From Caulobacter endophyticus (GTDB taxonomy: Bacteria; Pseudomonadota; Alphaproteobacteria; Caulobacterales; Caulobacteraceae), in the NCBI RefSeq assembly GCF_003116815.1, contig NZ_QDKQ01000006.1, forward strand, positions 1 through 38,065: DNA of 38,065 nt, in the 5' to 3' direction. The notes under the pieces are model-generated. The model had not been told where the DNA came from, made no database searches, and saw only the letters and a program-made list of their open reading frames with translations. Each line of letters opens with the position of its first letter. The stretch's first letter is position 1. The position numbers and the translations under genes were made by a program. Positions 1 to 8,000 of this stretch are shown here, one piece after another.

Positions 1-1107
1 GCCGCGGCCTGGCCGCGCGACGGGGCGCCGCGCCAGCCGGCCGCCTGGCTGTACGCGACCGCCCGCCGCTGCGCGCTGGACGCCCTGCGCAAGCGGGCGG
101 TGCGTTCGCGGCTGGCGCCGGACGCGCCCGAGCCGGCGCCGACCGTGGAGCAGGTGCTGGCCGCCGACGAGACCCTGATCCCCGACGAGCGACTGCGGCT
201 GATCTTCGTCTGCTGCCATCCGGCGGTGGCCGCCGAAGCGCGGGCGGCCCTGACCCTGCGCCTGGTCTGCGGCCTGTCGACGCCCGAGATCGCTCGCGCC
301 TTCCTGGTGAGCGAGGCGGCGATGTTCCAGCGCCTGACCCGCGCCAAGCGCAAGATCGCCCAGGCCGGCGTGCCCTTCGAGATCCCCGGCCCCCAGGCCT
401 GGCCCGAGCGGCTGGGGGCGGTGCTCTCGACGCTGGAGGTGGCCTACGCCAAGGCCCACGAGGACGCCGCCGGCGCCAGCGCCCACGCCGGCTACGCCCG
501 CGAGATGCTGGACCTGACGGCCGTGCTGGCCGATCTGCTGCCGGACGAGCCCGAGTGCCTGGGCCTGGCCGCCCTGGTCCGCTTCGCCGAGGCCCGGCGG
601 CCCGCGCGGCTGGACGAGACCGGGGCGATGACGCCGCTGTCGGAGCAGGACCCGGCCCTGTGGCGGAGGGCGCTGATCGGCGAGGGCGAGGTCCTGCTGC
701 GCCGCGCCGCCGCGCTCGACCGTCCTGGTCCGCGCCAGCTGCAGGCCGCCTTGCACGCGGTGTGGAGCCGCCGGACCAGCCTCGCCGAGCCGCCGCGCTG
801 GGGCGCGGTCCTGGCGCTGTACGACGCCCTCCTGGCCTGGCGCGACGACGAGGTCGTGCGTCTCAACCGCGCCGTGGCCCTGGCCGAGGTCGCCGGGCCG
901 CAGGCCGCGATGGCCGAGCTCGACCGGCTGGATGCGACGCGCCTGGAGGCCTTCGGTCCGTTCCACGCCCTGCGCGCCGACCTGCTGGTCCGCCTGTCGC
1001 GTCCCGCCGAGGCCCGCGCCGCCTATGACCGCGCCCTGGCCCTGGCGCCCGCCCCGGCCGAGCGGCTGTGGCTGCAGCGCCGGCGAACGATGCTCGGCCA
1101 GGATTGA
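1..1107 (+). CDS. ECF42-type RNA polymerase sigma factor (5' truncated)
   Basis: The reading frame is open from base 1, so the start lies outside the window; 368 residues are visible. The first visible residues (WPRDGAPRQPAAWLYATARR) are the end of sigma region 2 as seen in ECF42 factors. A sigma-4 helix-turn-helix follows (LSTPEIARAFLVSEAAMFQRL). The rest is a long C-terminal helical extension containing the family hallmarks ARRPARLDETG, LIGEGEVLLRRA and RPGPRQLQAALHAV, ending in TPR-like repeats. This extension (DUF6596) separates ECF42 from ordinary short ECF factors. In this family the partner is usually a YCII/DGPF-domain protein encoded just upstream, which would lie outside the window. 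Its target genes cannot be told from here. The stop is 31 bp before the next start, so co-transcription with the CoA ligase is possible. Confidence 0.9.
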   Translation, partial: AAAWPRDGAPRQPAAWLYATARRCALDALRKRAVRSRLAPDAPEPAPTVEQVLAADETLIPDERLRLIFVCCHPAVAAEARAALTLRLVCGLSTPEIARAFLVSEAAMFQRLTRAKRKIAQAGVPFEIPGPQAWPERLGAVLSTLEVAYAKAHEDAAGASAHAGYAREMLDLTAVLADLLPDEPECLGLAALVRFAEARRPARLDETGAMTPLSEQDPALWRRALIGEGEVLLRRAAALDRPGPRQLQAALHAVWSRRTSLAEPPRWGAVLALYDALLAWRDDEVVRLNRAVALAEVAGPQAAMAELDRLDATRLEAFGPFHALRADLLVRLSRPAEARAAYDRALALAPAPAERLWLQRRRTMLGQD

Positions 1108-1138
1108 ACGCTCGTTTGGGGCGGGACATAACAGAGGG

Positions 1139-2932
1139 ATGGAATCCCTCGACGACGCCCCCTTCCGCGACGCCCGCTACGCTCCGCGCGCCCTGGAGGT
1201 CGAACGTCACGGCCAGGCGCTGATCCTGCGCAACCCCATGCCCTATTCCGACGCCGTGCGGACCGTCACCGCCCCGCTCGCCCGCTGGGCCTCCGAGGCG
1301 CCGGACCGCGTGTGGCTGGCCGAGCGGGTCGATGGTCAGGAGGGCTGGCGGACGGTGACCTACGGCCAGGCGGCCTCGCGCGTGGCGGTCCTGGCGGGTG
1401 GGCTTGCAAGCCTTGGCCTGTCGCGCGGCAAGCCGCTGCTGATCCTGGCGCGCAACGGGATCGACCACGCCCTGATCGCCTATGCCGCCATGAGCCTGGG
1501 CGCGCCGGCCGCGCCGGTGTCGCCGCAGTACGGCCTGTCGGGCGCGGATCTCTCGCGCCTGGCCCTGGCCGTGGAGCGGATCAGGCCGGCGGCGGTCTAT
1601 GTGGACGACGCGGCCGCCTTCGCCGGCGCGCTCGATCATGAGGCCATCGACAGTCTGCCGGTGATCGCCAGCCGCAACCCGCGCCCCGGCGACCAGCCGT
1701 TCGAGGCGCTGCTGGCCAGCCCGCCGGCGGCCGCCGTGGCGCGTCCCGAAGACGTCGCCAAGCTGCTGCTGACTTCCGGCTCGACCGGTCGGCCCAAGGC
1801 GGTGGTCTGCACCCACGCCAACATCGCGCTCAACGCCGCCCAGATCCAGGCCTGCTACGCCGATCCCGAGCCGCCGGTGCTGGTCAATTCCGCGCCCTGG
1901 AGCCACAGCCTGGGGGCCAACGCCATCCTCCACATGGTGCTGCACCGAGGCGGCACGCTGCACATCGACGCCGGCCAGCCCGCGCCGGGGCGCTTTGGCG
2001 AAACCCTGCGCAACCTGCGCGAGGTCTCGCCGACCTATCACAACATGGTCCCGGCCGGCTGGGGCCTGCTGGTGGGCGAGCTGGAGCGCGACCGGGCGCT
2101 GGCGGAGACCTTCTTTTCGCGCGTGCGGGTGCTGCAGTACGGCGGCGCTTCAATGGCCCAGTCGATCCTCGACCGGGTGCAGGCCGCAGCCCTGGCCGTG
2201 ACCGGCGAGCGCATCACCTTCGCGGCCGGCTACGGGGCCACCGAGACCGGCCCGACCGCCTGCAACATCCACTGGCTGAACGCCCGCTCAGGCATGGTCG
2301 GCCTGCCCACGCCCGGCACGGCGGTGAAGCTGGTCCCGGCCGGAGACGGCGGCAAGTTCGAGATCCGGGTGAAGGGCCCGCAGGTCTCGCCCGGCTATCT
2401 CGACCAGCCCGAGGCGACGGCCCAGGCCTTCGACGAGGACGGCTTCTACCGCCTGGGCGACGCCGCGCGGCTGGCCGATCCGGAGGACCCGACCGCCGGC
2501 CTCGTCTTCGACGGGCGCCTGGTGGAGAACTTCAAGCTGGCCAGCGGCGCCTTCGTGGCCGCCAGCGCCCTGCGGGTGGCGGCGATCTCGGCCATCGGCG
2601 GGGCGGCGAGCGACGCCGTGGTCTGCGGCGAGGGCCGCGACGGGGTCGGGCTGATGCTGTTCCTGGAGCCGCGCACCTGCGAGGCGCTGGGCGGGGCGGG
2701 GGCCGCCCGGGCGGCGGTGCGCGAAGGCCTCGAAAGGTTCAACGCCAGCGGCAAGGGCGGGACTGGCAAGGTCGCCCGCGCCCTGATCCTGCCCGGCGCC
2801 CCCGACGCGGCCAGCGGCGAGCTGACCGACAAGGGCTATATCAACCAGGCCCTGGCGCGGGAGCGACGCCCCGTCGAGGTCGAGCGCCTGTTCGCGGCCG
2901 CGCCGGACGAGGACGTGATGGTGTTTGGTTGA
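1139..2932 (+). CDS. Feruloyl-CoA synthase-like acyl-CoA/AMP ligase
   Basis: A 597-residue member of the ANL adenylating superfamily. Such enzymes activate a carboxylic acid with ATP to an acyl-AMP and then form the CoA thioester in the cytoplasm. The P-loop-like motif LLTSGSTGRPKAV lies near residues 209-221, followed by the AMP-binding core GYGATETGP and the hinge region around DGRLVENFKLASGAF. The unusual hinge (ENFKLASG instead of the common DxxKxxG) and the C-terminal GELTDKGYINQ are features I associate with feruloyl-CoA synthases, which open hydroxycinnamate side-chain degradation. The ATG at 1139 is chosen because homologues begin with a similar acidic N-terminus and it has AGAGGG just upstream. 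No enoyl-CoA hydratase or vanillin dehydrogenase is adjacent, so the substrate is inferred only; another aryl or alkyl acid is possible. Confidence 0.83.
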   Translation: MESLDDAPFRDARYAPRALEVERHGQALILRNPMPYSDAVRTVTAPLARWASEAPDRVWLAERVDGQEGWRTVTYGQAASRVAVLAGGLASLGLSRGKPLLILARNGIDHALIAYAAMSLGAPAAPVSPQYGLSGADLSRLALAVERIRPAAVYVDDAAAFAGALDHEAIDSLPVIASRNPRPGDQPFEALLASPPAAAVARPEDVAKLLLTSGSTGRPKAVVCTHANIALNAAQIQACYADPEPPVLVNSAPWSHSLGANAILHMVLHRGGTLHIDAGQPAPGRFGETLRNLREVSPTYHNMVPAGWGLLVGELERDRALAETFFSRVRVLQYGGASMAQSILDRVQAAALAVTGERITFAAGYGATETGPTACNIHWLNARSGMVGLPTPGTAVKLVPAGDGGKFEIRVKGPQVSPGYLDQPEATAQAFDEDGFYRLGDAARLADPEDPTAGLVFDGRLVENFKLASGAFVAASALRVAAISAIGGAASDAVVCGEGRDGVGLMLFLEPRTCEALGGAGAARAAVREGLERFNASGKGGTGKVARALILPGAPDAASGELTDKGYINQALARERRPVEVERLFAAAPDEDVMVFG

Positions 2933-2941
2933 TCTAAGATC

Positions 2942-2985
2942 CTCCCCCTTCAGGGGGAGGTGGCCCGAAGGGCCGGAGGGGGAAG
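2942..2985. repeat. REP-like palindromic repeat, copy 1
   Basis: The perfect inverted repeat CTCCCCCTTCAGGGGGAG is followed by GTGGCCCGAAGGGCCGGAGG. The same core occurs in reverse orientation at 4717-4763 and, cut short, at 37924-37954. It lies between the CoA ligase and the TPP enzyme and may end transcription or stabilise the ligase mRNA. It has no T-tract. Confidence 0.8.
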
Positions 2986-3019
2986 CGGCGGCTGAGCTGC
3001 CGCGACTACTTCCTCCTCA

Positions 3020-3053
3020 GTCGCTCCGCGACAGCTCCCCCTTCAGGGGGAGC
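3020..3053. repeat. REP-like hairpin pair before the TPP enzyme gene
   Basis: Two adjacent perfect hairpins: GTCGCTCCGCGAC (3020-3032) and GCTCCCCCTTCAGGGGGAGC (3034-3053). The second repeats the palindrome of copy 1. Together with 2942-2985 they form a composite element of about 110 bp, ending 6 bp before the probable ribosome-binding site of the next gene. Confidence 0.7.
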
Positions 3054-3076
3054 ATCCAGTGAGTAGGGAGAAAACA

Positions 3077-4615
3077 ATGAACGGCGCCGACGCCCTGATC
3101 ACCACCCTGGCCGACAACGGCGTCACAGCCTGCTTCGCCAACCCCGGCACCAGCGAGATGCAGTTCGTCTCGGCCCTGGACCGCGAGCCGCGCATGCGCT
3201 CGATCCTGTGCCTGTTCGAGGGCGTGGCGACTGGCGCGGCCGACGGCTATGGCCGGATCGCGGGCAGGCCGGCCTGCACCCTGCTGCATCTTGGCCCCGG
3301 CTACGCCAACGGCGCGGCCAACCTGCACAACGCCCGCCGGGCCTTCACCCCGATCGTCAACGTGGTGGGCGACCACGCCACCTATCACCGCGGCTTCGAC
3401 GCGCCGCTCAACAGCGACATCGCCGCCCTGGCCGCGCCCAACTCGCTGTGGGCGAAGTCGGCCGAGACCGCCGACAGCGTCGGCCCCTTGGCGGCCGAGG
3501 CGATCACCGCGTCCTACGGAACGCCAGCCGGTAACGCCTGCCTGATCCTGCCCGCGGACGCGGCCTGGAACGAGGCGACCGTGCAGGGCGGCTTGGCCGA
3601 GGTTCCGGTCCCGGCCGCGCCCGACGCCGAGGCCGTGGCGGCCGTCGCCCATGCAGTGAAGGCCGCCAGGGCGCCGGTGCTGCTGCTGGGCTCGGGCGCC
3701 TGCCGCGAGGACGGCCTCGCCGCCGCCGCACGCCTGGCCGCCCTGGGGATCCGGGTGCTGACTGACACCTTCACCGCCCGCCAGGCGCGCGGCGAGGGCC
3801 GCTTTCGTCCCGACAAGCTGCCCTATTTCGGCGAACAGGCCCTGAAGGACCTCGACGGCGCCGATCTGATGGTGCTGGTCGCCACCGAGCGGCCGGTGGC
3901 CTTCTTCGCCTATCCCGACCGGCCCAGCGTGCTGGTTCCCGAACACTGCGGGCTGGAGACCCTGTGCGGCCGGGAAGTCGACGCGGCTGCCGCCCTCAAC
4001 GCCCTGGCCGACGCCCTGGAGGCCCCCGCCGCCGGCCCGGTCGAGCCCTACGCCCCGCCGCCGGCGCCCGCCGGCAAGCTGGACGCCTGGGCCATCGGCG
4101 CGGCCATCGCCCGTCACATGCCTGCCGATGCGGTGATCTCCGACGACGCGGTGACGGCGGGCCTGCCGATCTTCACCCAGACCCGCGCGGCCCGCGCCCA
4201 CGATTGGCTGTCGCTGACCGGCGGGGCGATCGGACAAGGCATTCCGCTGGCCATCGGCGCGGCCGTGGCGCGGCCCGACGCCAAGGTGCTGGCCCTGACC
4301 GGCGACGGGGCGGGCATGTACACGGTGCAGGGCCTGTGGACGATCGCCCGCGAGCGGCTGGACGTCGTGGTCGTGGTCTTCGCCAACCACGTCTACCGCA
4401 TCCTCGGCATCGAGCTTGGCCGCACCGGCGCGGGCGCGGCGGGGCCGGCGGCGAGCAAGCTGCTCGACATCGGCGATCCGCGCATCGACTGGGTGGCCGT
4501 CTCGCAGGGGATGGGCGTGCCGGCGCAGCGGGTCGACACCGCCGAGGCTTTCGACGAGGCGTTCGAGCGGGCCATGGCGGCCAAGGGACCGCGGCTGATC
4601 GAGGCGGCGCTCTAG
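3077..4615 (+). CDS. Thiamine-diphosphate enzyme, acetolactate synthase / benzoylformate decarboxylase-like
   Basis: A 512-residue cytoplasmic TPP enzyme with the three usual domains. The N-terminal pyrimidine-binding domain carries the catalytic glutamate (E49 in LCLFEGVATGAADGYGR), a degenerate central domain spans roughly 185-330, and the C-terminal pyrophosphate domain has GDGAGMYTVQ near residue 410. The GDG...NN motif ends FANHVY, with histidine in place of the second asparagine. It is shorter than biosynthetic IlvB and has no small-subunit gene beside it. A catabolic carboligase or 2-oxoacid decarboxylase is therefore more likely than branched-chain amino acid synthesis. ATG 3077 is preferred to GTG 3059 because AGGGAG precedes it by 6 nt. 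It is flanked on both sides by REP-like repeats. Family is sure, substrate is not. Confidence 0.85.
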   Translation: MNGADALITTLADNGVTACFANPGTSEMQFVSALDREPRMRSILCLFEGVATGAADGYGRIAGRPACTLLHLGPGYANGAANLHNARRAFTPIVNVVGDHATYHRGFDAPLNSDIAALAAPNSLWAKSAETADSVGPLAAEAITASYGTPAGNACLILPADAAWNEATVQGGLAEVPVPAAPDAEAVAAVAHAVKAARAPVLLLGSGACREDGLAAAARLAALGIRVLTDTFTARQARGEGRFRPDKLPYFGEQALKDLDGADLMVLVATERPVAFFAYPDRPSVLVPEHCGLETLCGREVDAAAALNALADALEAPAAGPVEPYAPPPAPAGKLDAWAIGAAIARHMPADAVISDDAVTAGLPIFTQTRAARAHDWLSLTGGAIGQGIPLAIGAAVARPDAKVLALTGDGAGMYTVQGLWTIARERLDVVVVVFANHVYRILGIELGRTGAGAAGPAASKLLDIGDPRIDWVAVSQGMGVPAQRVDTAEAFDEAFERAMAAKGPRLIEAAL

Positions 4616-4633
4616 GCTCTGCGAAGCAAGGAA

Positions 4634-4669
4634 CCTCCCCCTGTGGGGGAGGCGATCGCGCAGCGATCG
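4634..4669. repeat. REP-like double hairpin
   Basis: Two successive palindromes: CCTCCCCCTGTGGGGGAGG (4634-4652) and CGATCGCGCAGCGATCG (4653-4669). They sit immediately downstream of the TPP enzyme gene. The first is a variant of the palindrome at 2942 and 3034. Confidence 0.7.
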
Positions 4670-4716
4670 GTGGGGGGAGTCGGCGAGAAGCTGGCCAAGG
4701 CCTCGAAAGCTGAAAA

Positions 4717-4763
4717 CGTCCCCCCTCCGGCCCTCCGGGCCACCTCCCCCAGAGGGGGAGGAT
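4717..4763. repeat. REP-like palindromic repeat, copy 2 (inverted)
   Basis: Contains CCCTCCGGCCCTCCGGGCC then CCTCCCCCAGAGGGGGAGG. This is the reverse-complement arrangement of copy 1 at 2942-2985, with small differences in the loops. The same core, interrupted, follows engB at 37924. Confidence 0.8.
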
Positions 4764-4796
4764 CCTGAGGGGCGGGAGCGATCAAAAGCTCCAAAC

Positions 4797-4830
4797 ACAA
4801 AAAACCCCGCCGGTTCGCACCGGCGGGGTT
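4797..4830 (-). terminator. Rho-independent terminator of the cysteine-repeat gene
   Basis: An 11-bp perfect stem (AACCCCGCCGG at 4803-4813 with CCGGCGGGGTT at 4820-4830) and a 6-nt loop. On the minus strand it is followed by a run of six T, 26 bp after the stop of the minus-strand gene. This is the clearest intrinsic terminator in the window. Confidence 0.88.
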
Positions 4831-4855
4831 CTTCGTCAGAGCTCTCTGGAAGCCC

Positions 4856-6190
4856 TTACTTCTTGATGTTGGTCGGCAGCTTGCAGCCGCCGCCGACGCC
4901 CTTGGCCTGCAGGCAGGACAGGAGTTCGTTCGGCTTGGGCGACGCCTGGTTCAGCGGGTAGGACAGCACCCAGCCCGGCAGGCCGTCGGCGCAGGCCACT
5001 TCGACGAAGCCGCTGGTGTCGGTGCGGCCGATGATGCGCGCGCCCGAGACCTGGCAGCCGGCCTTGTTGTAGCTCTTCAGGTCGTCCCACAGGCGGGTGA
5101 ACTCGACGTCCGCCTTGGTGTAGCTGCAGCGGAAGCCGTTCAGCTCGCCGGTGACGCAGTCATAGACGCGGTTGTCGGCGGCCGAGAAGACGCCGATGCC
5201 GCCCCGCGGCGTGTTCGAGCACTTCAGCTCGACGATTTCCTTCTTGGGGTCCTGCGACGGGAACAGGCCGTAGGACTCGACCTTGCAGTCGTAGCCGGCC
5301 TTCTTGGCCAGGTTGGTGTAGAGGCCGGCCTGCTCGGTCTTGGCCGCGCGGCTGTCGGTCAGGGTGCACTCGGCGCCGCCGGGAGCGTTGGCGCAGTCGA
5401 TGGCGCGCACCAGGGCGCCGTTCGCCGTAGCCTGTTGCAGCACGTAGCCCTTGCCGTCCTGGCAGGCGACTTCGAAGTAGTTATCGGTCTTGGTGGTCAG
5501 GATGTAGCGCTTGTCCTTGACCGCGCAGTTGTTCTTGGCCGCGGCGGCCAGGGTGTCGACGACCTGCAGCTGGGTGGCGCGGTCGGTCAGCTTGCACGAG
5601 ATGTTGCCGGTTTCTTCGTACAGCAGGCAGCTGTTGGCCACCGTGCCATCGACCTTCATCGGCACCGGGATCTGCAGGATGTAGCCCGTGCCGCCGGCGC
5701 AGGCGACTTCGAAGAACGAGTTGTTGTTGCCGGTGCCGATGGCGCGGGCGTTCTGCAGGTCGCAGGTCGCGCCGGCCTTGGCCAGGTACGGCTTCAGGCC
5801 CTGCTTGGGGTCGGCGTTGGCGGGCAGCAGGCACTTCAGGCCCGAGTCCTTGCCGTCGGCGCCGGGCTGGCCGGTCTCGACGCACGAGAAGCTCTGCGGC
5901 GCGGTGTCCTTCTTGGCCACCAGCGCGTAGCCCATGCCTTCCTGGCAGGCCACTTCGTAGTAGGAGGTGTTCGACTTCTTGTCGGCGCCGATCAGGCGGG
6001 CGTCCGACACCTGGCAGGCCACGCCGGCCTGGGCGACCAGGGGCGGGGCTTCCTTCATACCGGCTTCACGCGACTTGGCGTCGACGGCGGCGGCGGCGGG
6101 CTTGGCGTCCTTCGGCGCTGCAAAAGCAGCGGCCGGAACGAGCGCGGCGACCGCGAGGGCGGCCGTCAGGCCGATCGCGAATGGCCTCAT
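4856..6190 (-). CDS. Exported protein of five four-cysteine repeats, function unknown
   Basis: A 444-residue protein with a Sec signal peptide (MRPFAIGLTAALAVAALVPA, cleavage near AFA-AP). The mature part holds exactly 20 cysteines arranged as five units of about 65-90 residues. Each unit reads C-x-V/L-x-x-A/K-R, then F/Y-EVAC-x-x-G-x-GY-x-L, then two more cysteines, the last usually followed by x-LTD. Unit 4 is the most diverged (VELKC instead of EVAC). The even cysteine count and regular spacing suggest two disulfides per unit in the periplasm or outside the cell. I do not recognise a named family. ATG 6190 is chosen over the longer frame because AGGAG lies 8 nt upstream and the signal peptide starts there. 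It is a single-gene unit with its own promoter candidate and terminator. Confidence 0.85.
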   Translation of the reverse strand: MRPFAIGLTAALAVAALVPAAAFAAPKDAKPAAAAVDAKSREAGMKEAPPLVAQAGVACQVSDARLIGADKKSNTSYYEVACQEGMGYALVAKKDTAPQSFSCVETGQPGADGKDSGLKCLLPANADPKQGLKPYLAKAGATCDLQNARAIGTGNNNSFFEVACAGGTGYILQIPVPMKVDGTVANSCLLYEETGNISCKLTDRATQLQVVDTLAAAAKNNCAVKDKRYILTTKTDNYFEVACQDGKGYVLQQATANGALVRAIDCANAPGGAECTLTDSRAAKTEQAGLYTNLAKKAGYDCKVESYGLFPSQDPKKEIVELKCSNTPRGGIGVFSAADNRVYDCVTGELNGFRCSYTKADVEFTRLWDDLKSYNKAGCQVSGARIIGRTDTSGFVEVACADGLPGWVLSYPLNQASPKPNELLSCLQAKGVGGGCKLPTNIKK

Positions 6191-6227
6191 GTCTTTAGTC
6201 TCCTGGGGGTGGATTCCTCGGGGCGGA

Positions 6228-6256
6228 CTTAAGCCCCCCCTTGCATCAAGGGTCAA
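6228..6256 (-). promoter_or_regulatory. Candidate sigma-70-type promoter of the cysteine-repeat gene
   Basis: On the minus strand TTGACC (6256-6251) and CTTAAG (6233-6228) are separated by 17 bp, about 38 bp upstream of the start codon. The -35 box is good and the -10 box only fair. Prediction by eye. Confidence 0.4.
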
Positions 6257-6354
6257 GATGTCGTCCGACGGGGGCGCAATCATGGCGCGGCTTGACCATG
6301 AAAAATGGGCTGGCGAGACGCCCCAGGGAACGCGGCAAGGGGAGTGAGGCGGCG

Positions 6355-7434
6355 ATGAACGACGGGTTCGAGGAGACGGCGGGCGACAGCGAAGCCCCGC
6401 GCCGTCCGCGCCTGGCCTATCCGTTCGAGGTCGAGCCAGATCCCGGCTCGGGTCAGGCCGTCGAGGTCGCGCCGGGCGTCCTGTGGCTGCGCCAGCCCCT
6501 GGGCGGGTCGCTGGGCTTCATCAACGTCTGGGCGCTGGAGGATGGCGAGGGCTGGGCGATTGTCGACACCGGCATGGCCACCAAGGACACCAGCGCCGCC
6601 TGGAAGGCCGCCTTCGCGGGCGCGCTTGCGGGACGGCCCGTCACCCGCGTCATCGTCACCCACCTGCATCCCGACCACGTGGGCCTGGCCGGCTGGCTGA
6701 CCCGGCGCTTCGACTGCCGGCTGTGGATGACGCGGCTGGAATACTTCCAGTGCCGCATGCTGGTGGCCGACACCGGCCGCGAGGCGCCCGAGGACGGGGT
6801 GCGGTTCTTCCACGCCGCCGGCTGGGACGACGACGCCATCGACAACTACAAGACCCGCTTCGGAGGCTTCGGCCGCGCCGTCCACGCCCTGCCCGACAGC
6901 TATCGCCGCATGACCGATGGCGAGACCTTCCGCATCGGCGCGCACGACTGGACCGTGGTGACCGGCCAGGGTCACTCGCCCGACCACGCCTGCCTGTGGA
7001 GCCCGTCGCTGGGCCTCCTGATCTCGGGCGACCAGGTGCTGCCGAAGATATCGTCCAACGTCTCGGTGTTTCCCACCGAGCCCGACGCCGACCCGCTGGC
7101 CGACTGGCTGACCTCGCTGGCCAAGGTCAAGGCCGCCGTGCCCGACGAGGTGCTGGTGCTGCCGGCCCACAACGCGCCGTTCCGGGGGCTGCACGCCCGC
7201 ATCGACCAGCTGATCGCCGGCCATGAACGCGGCCTTGCGCGCCTCAAGGGCAAGCTGGAGGAGCCGCGCCGGGCGGTCGATACGTTCGGCGCCCTGTTCG
7301 CCCGTCCGATCGGACCCGACCTCCTGGGCATGGCCACCGGCGAGGCCCTGGCCCATCTCAACTGCCTGATCGCCCGCGGCCAGGCCGCGCGCGAGGTCGA
7401 TCAGGCCGGGGTGGCCTGGTACCGGGCGCTCTAG
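6355..7434 (+). CDS. MBL-fold metallo-hydrolase
   Basis: A 359-residue cytoplasmic metallo-beta-lactamase-fold hydrolase. Metal-site motifs in order are T-H103-L-H105-P-D107-H108 (HxHxDH), GQGHSPDHACLW (third histidine), SGDQVLP (bridging aspartate) and LPAHNAPF (last histidine). All expected two-metal ligands are therefore present. The C-terminal 90 residues are helical and resemble the winged-helix tail of LACTB2/glyoxalase-II-like members. Likely substrates are thioesters, phosphodiesters or lactones, but the sequence does not decide between them. ATG 6355 follows GGGGAG by 10 nt; an in-frame ATG at 6298 has no such site. It is transcribed divergently from the cysteine-repeat gene and converges on the next gene with a 4-bp gap. 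Confidence 0.85.
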   Translation: MNDGFEETAGDSEAPRRPRLAYPFEVEPDPGSGQAVEVAPGVLWLRQPLGGSLGFINVWALEDGEGWAIVDTGMATKDTSAAWKAAFAGALAGRPVTRVIVTHLHPDHVGLAGWLTRRFDCRLWMTRLEYFQCRMLVADTGREAPEDGVRFFHAAGWDDDAIDNYKTRFGGFGRAVHALPDSYRRMTDGETFRIGAHDWTVVTGQGHSPDHACLWSPSLGLLISGDQVLPKISSNVSVFPTEPDADPLADWLTSLAKVKAAVPDEVLVLPAHNAPFRGLHARIDQLIAGHERGLARLKGKLEEPRRAVDTFGALFARPIGPDLLGMATGEALAHLNCLIARGQAAREVDQAGVAWYRAL

Positions 7435-7438
7435 ACGC

Positions 7439-7996
7439 TCAAGGCGCCCGCGGCGCGTCGAGGTCGAAGGAAACCCGGAACAGCCGGCCCGGGCGCGACA
7501 GCTCGTAGGTGAAGGCCTGGTCGGTGAGGCCCAGCGCCCAGACGTTGGTGTTCGACACCGCGCGGTCCAGCCGCGTGAACATCGCCCTGGACTCGGCGTC
7601 GACCGGGAAGCGCTGCAGCTGCGCGGTTCCAGCCTCGACCGTGTCGCCGCCGTAGCGCGACAGCTGGTCCTCGACGCCGTCGGGGTGGCGGTGGTCGTGC
7701 TTCAGGCGCAGGCGGCCGCCTTCGAGGCGGGTGACGATCCAGGTGCGCGAGCGGTCCTCGCCCACGCGGAAGGGGATGCGGATCTCGCGGGCGTCGCATT
7801 GGGCCACGGTCATCACCAGCTCGGCCTTGCGGAAGGCCTCGTCGGAGGCGTCGCCCTCGACGACCTTGCCCGTCAGGGTCTTGCCGCACAGGGCGGTCAG
7901 GCGCGCGAAAAATGCGTCGGCGGGCGTCTGCGCGGCGGCGATCGCGGGCGCGGCCGCCAGGCTGAGCACGGCGCACAGCGCCAGGACCGGCTTCAT
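7439..7996 (-). CDS. Exported protein of unknown function
   Basis: A 185-residue protein with a Sec signal peptide (MKPVLALCAVLSLAAAPAIA, cleavage near AIAAA-Q). The mature part has two cysteines, probably a disulfide, and a beta-rich character. Segments such as LKHDHRHPDGVED and SNTNVWALGLTDQAFTYEL look conserved in kind, but I cannot name the family. Its start is only 4 bp after the stop of the glycosyltransferase gene, and the upstream Shine-Dalgarno is weak. Translational coupling in a two-gene operon is likely. It is periplasmic or loosely envelope-associated by inference. Confidence 0.75.
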   Translation of the reverse strand: MKPVLALCAVLSLAAAPAIAAAQTPADAFFARLTALCGKTLTGKVVEGDASDEAFRKAELVMTVAQCDAREIRIPFRVGEDRSRTWIVTRLEGGRLRLKHDHRHPDGVEDQLSRYGGDTVEAGTAQLQRFPVDAESRAMFTRLDRAVSNTNVWALGLTDQAFTYELSRPGRLFRVSFDLDAPRAP

Positions 7997-8000
7997 CGGA

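Noticed and set aside
3017..4798. Minus-strand open frame spanning the whole TPP enzyme gene and its repeats
   Set aside because: It runs through palindromic repeats and antisense sequence with no recognisable domain.
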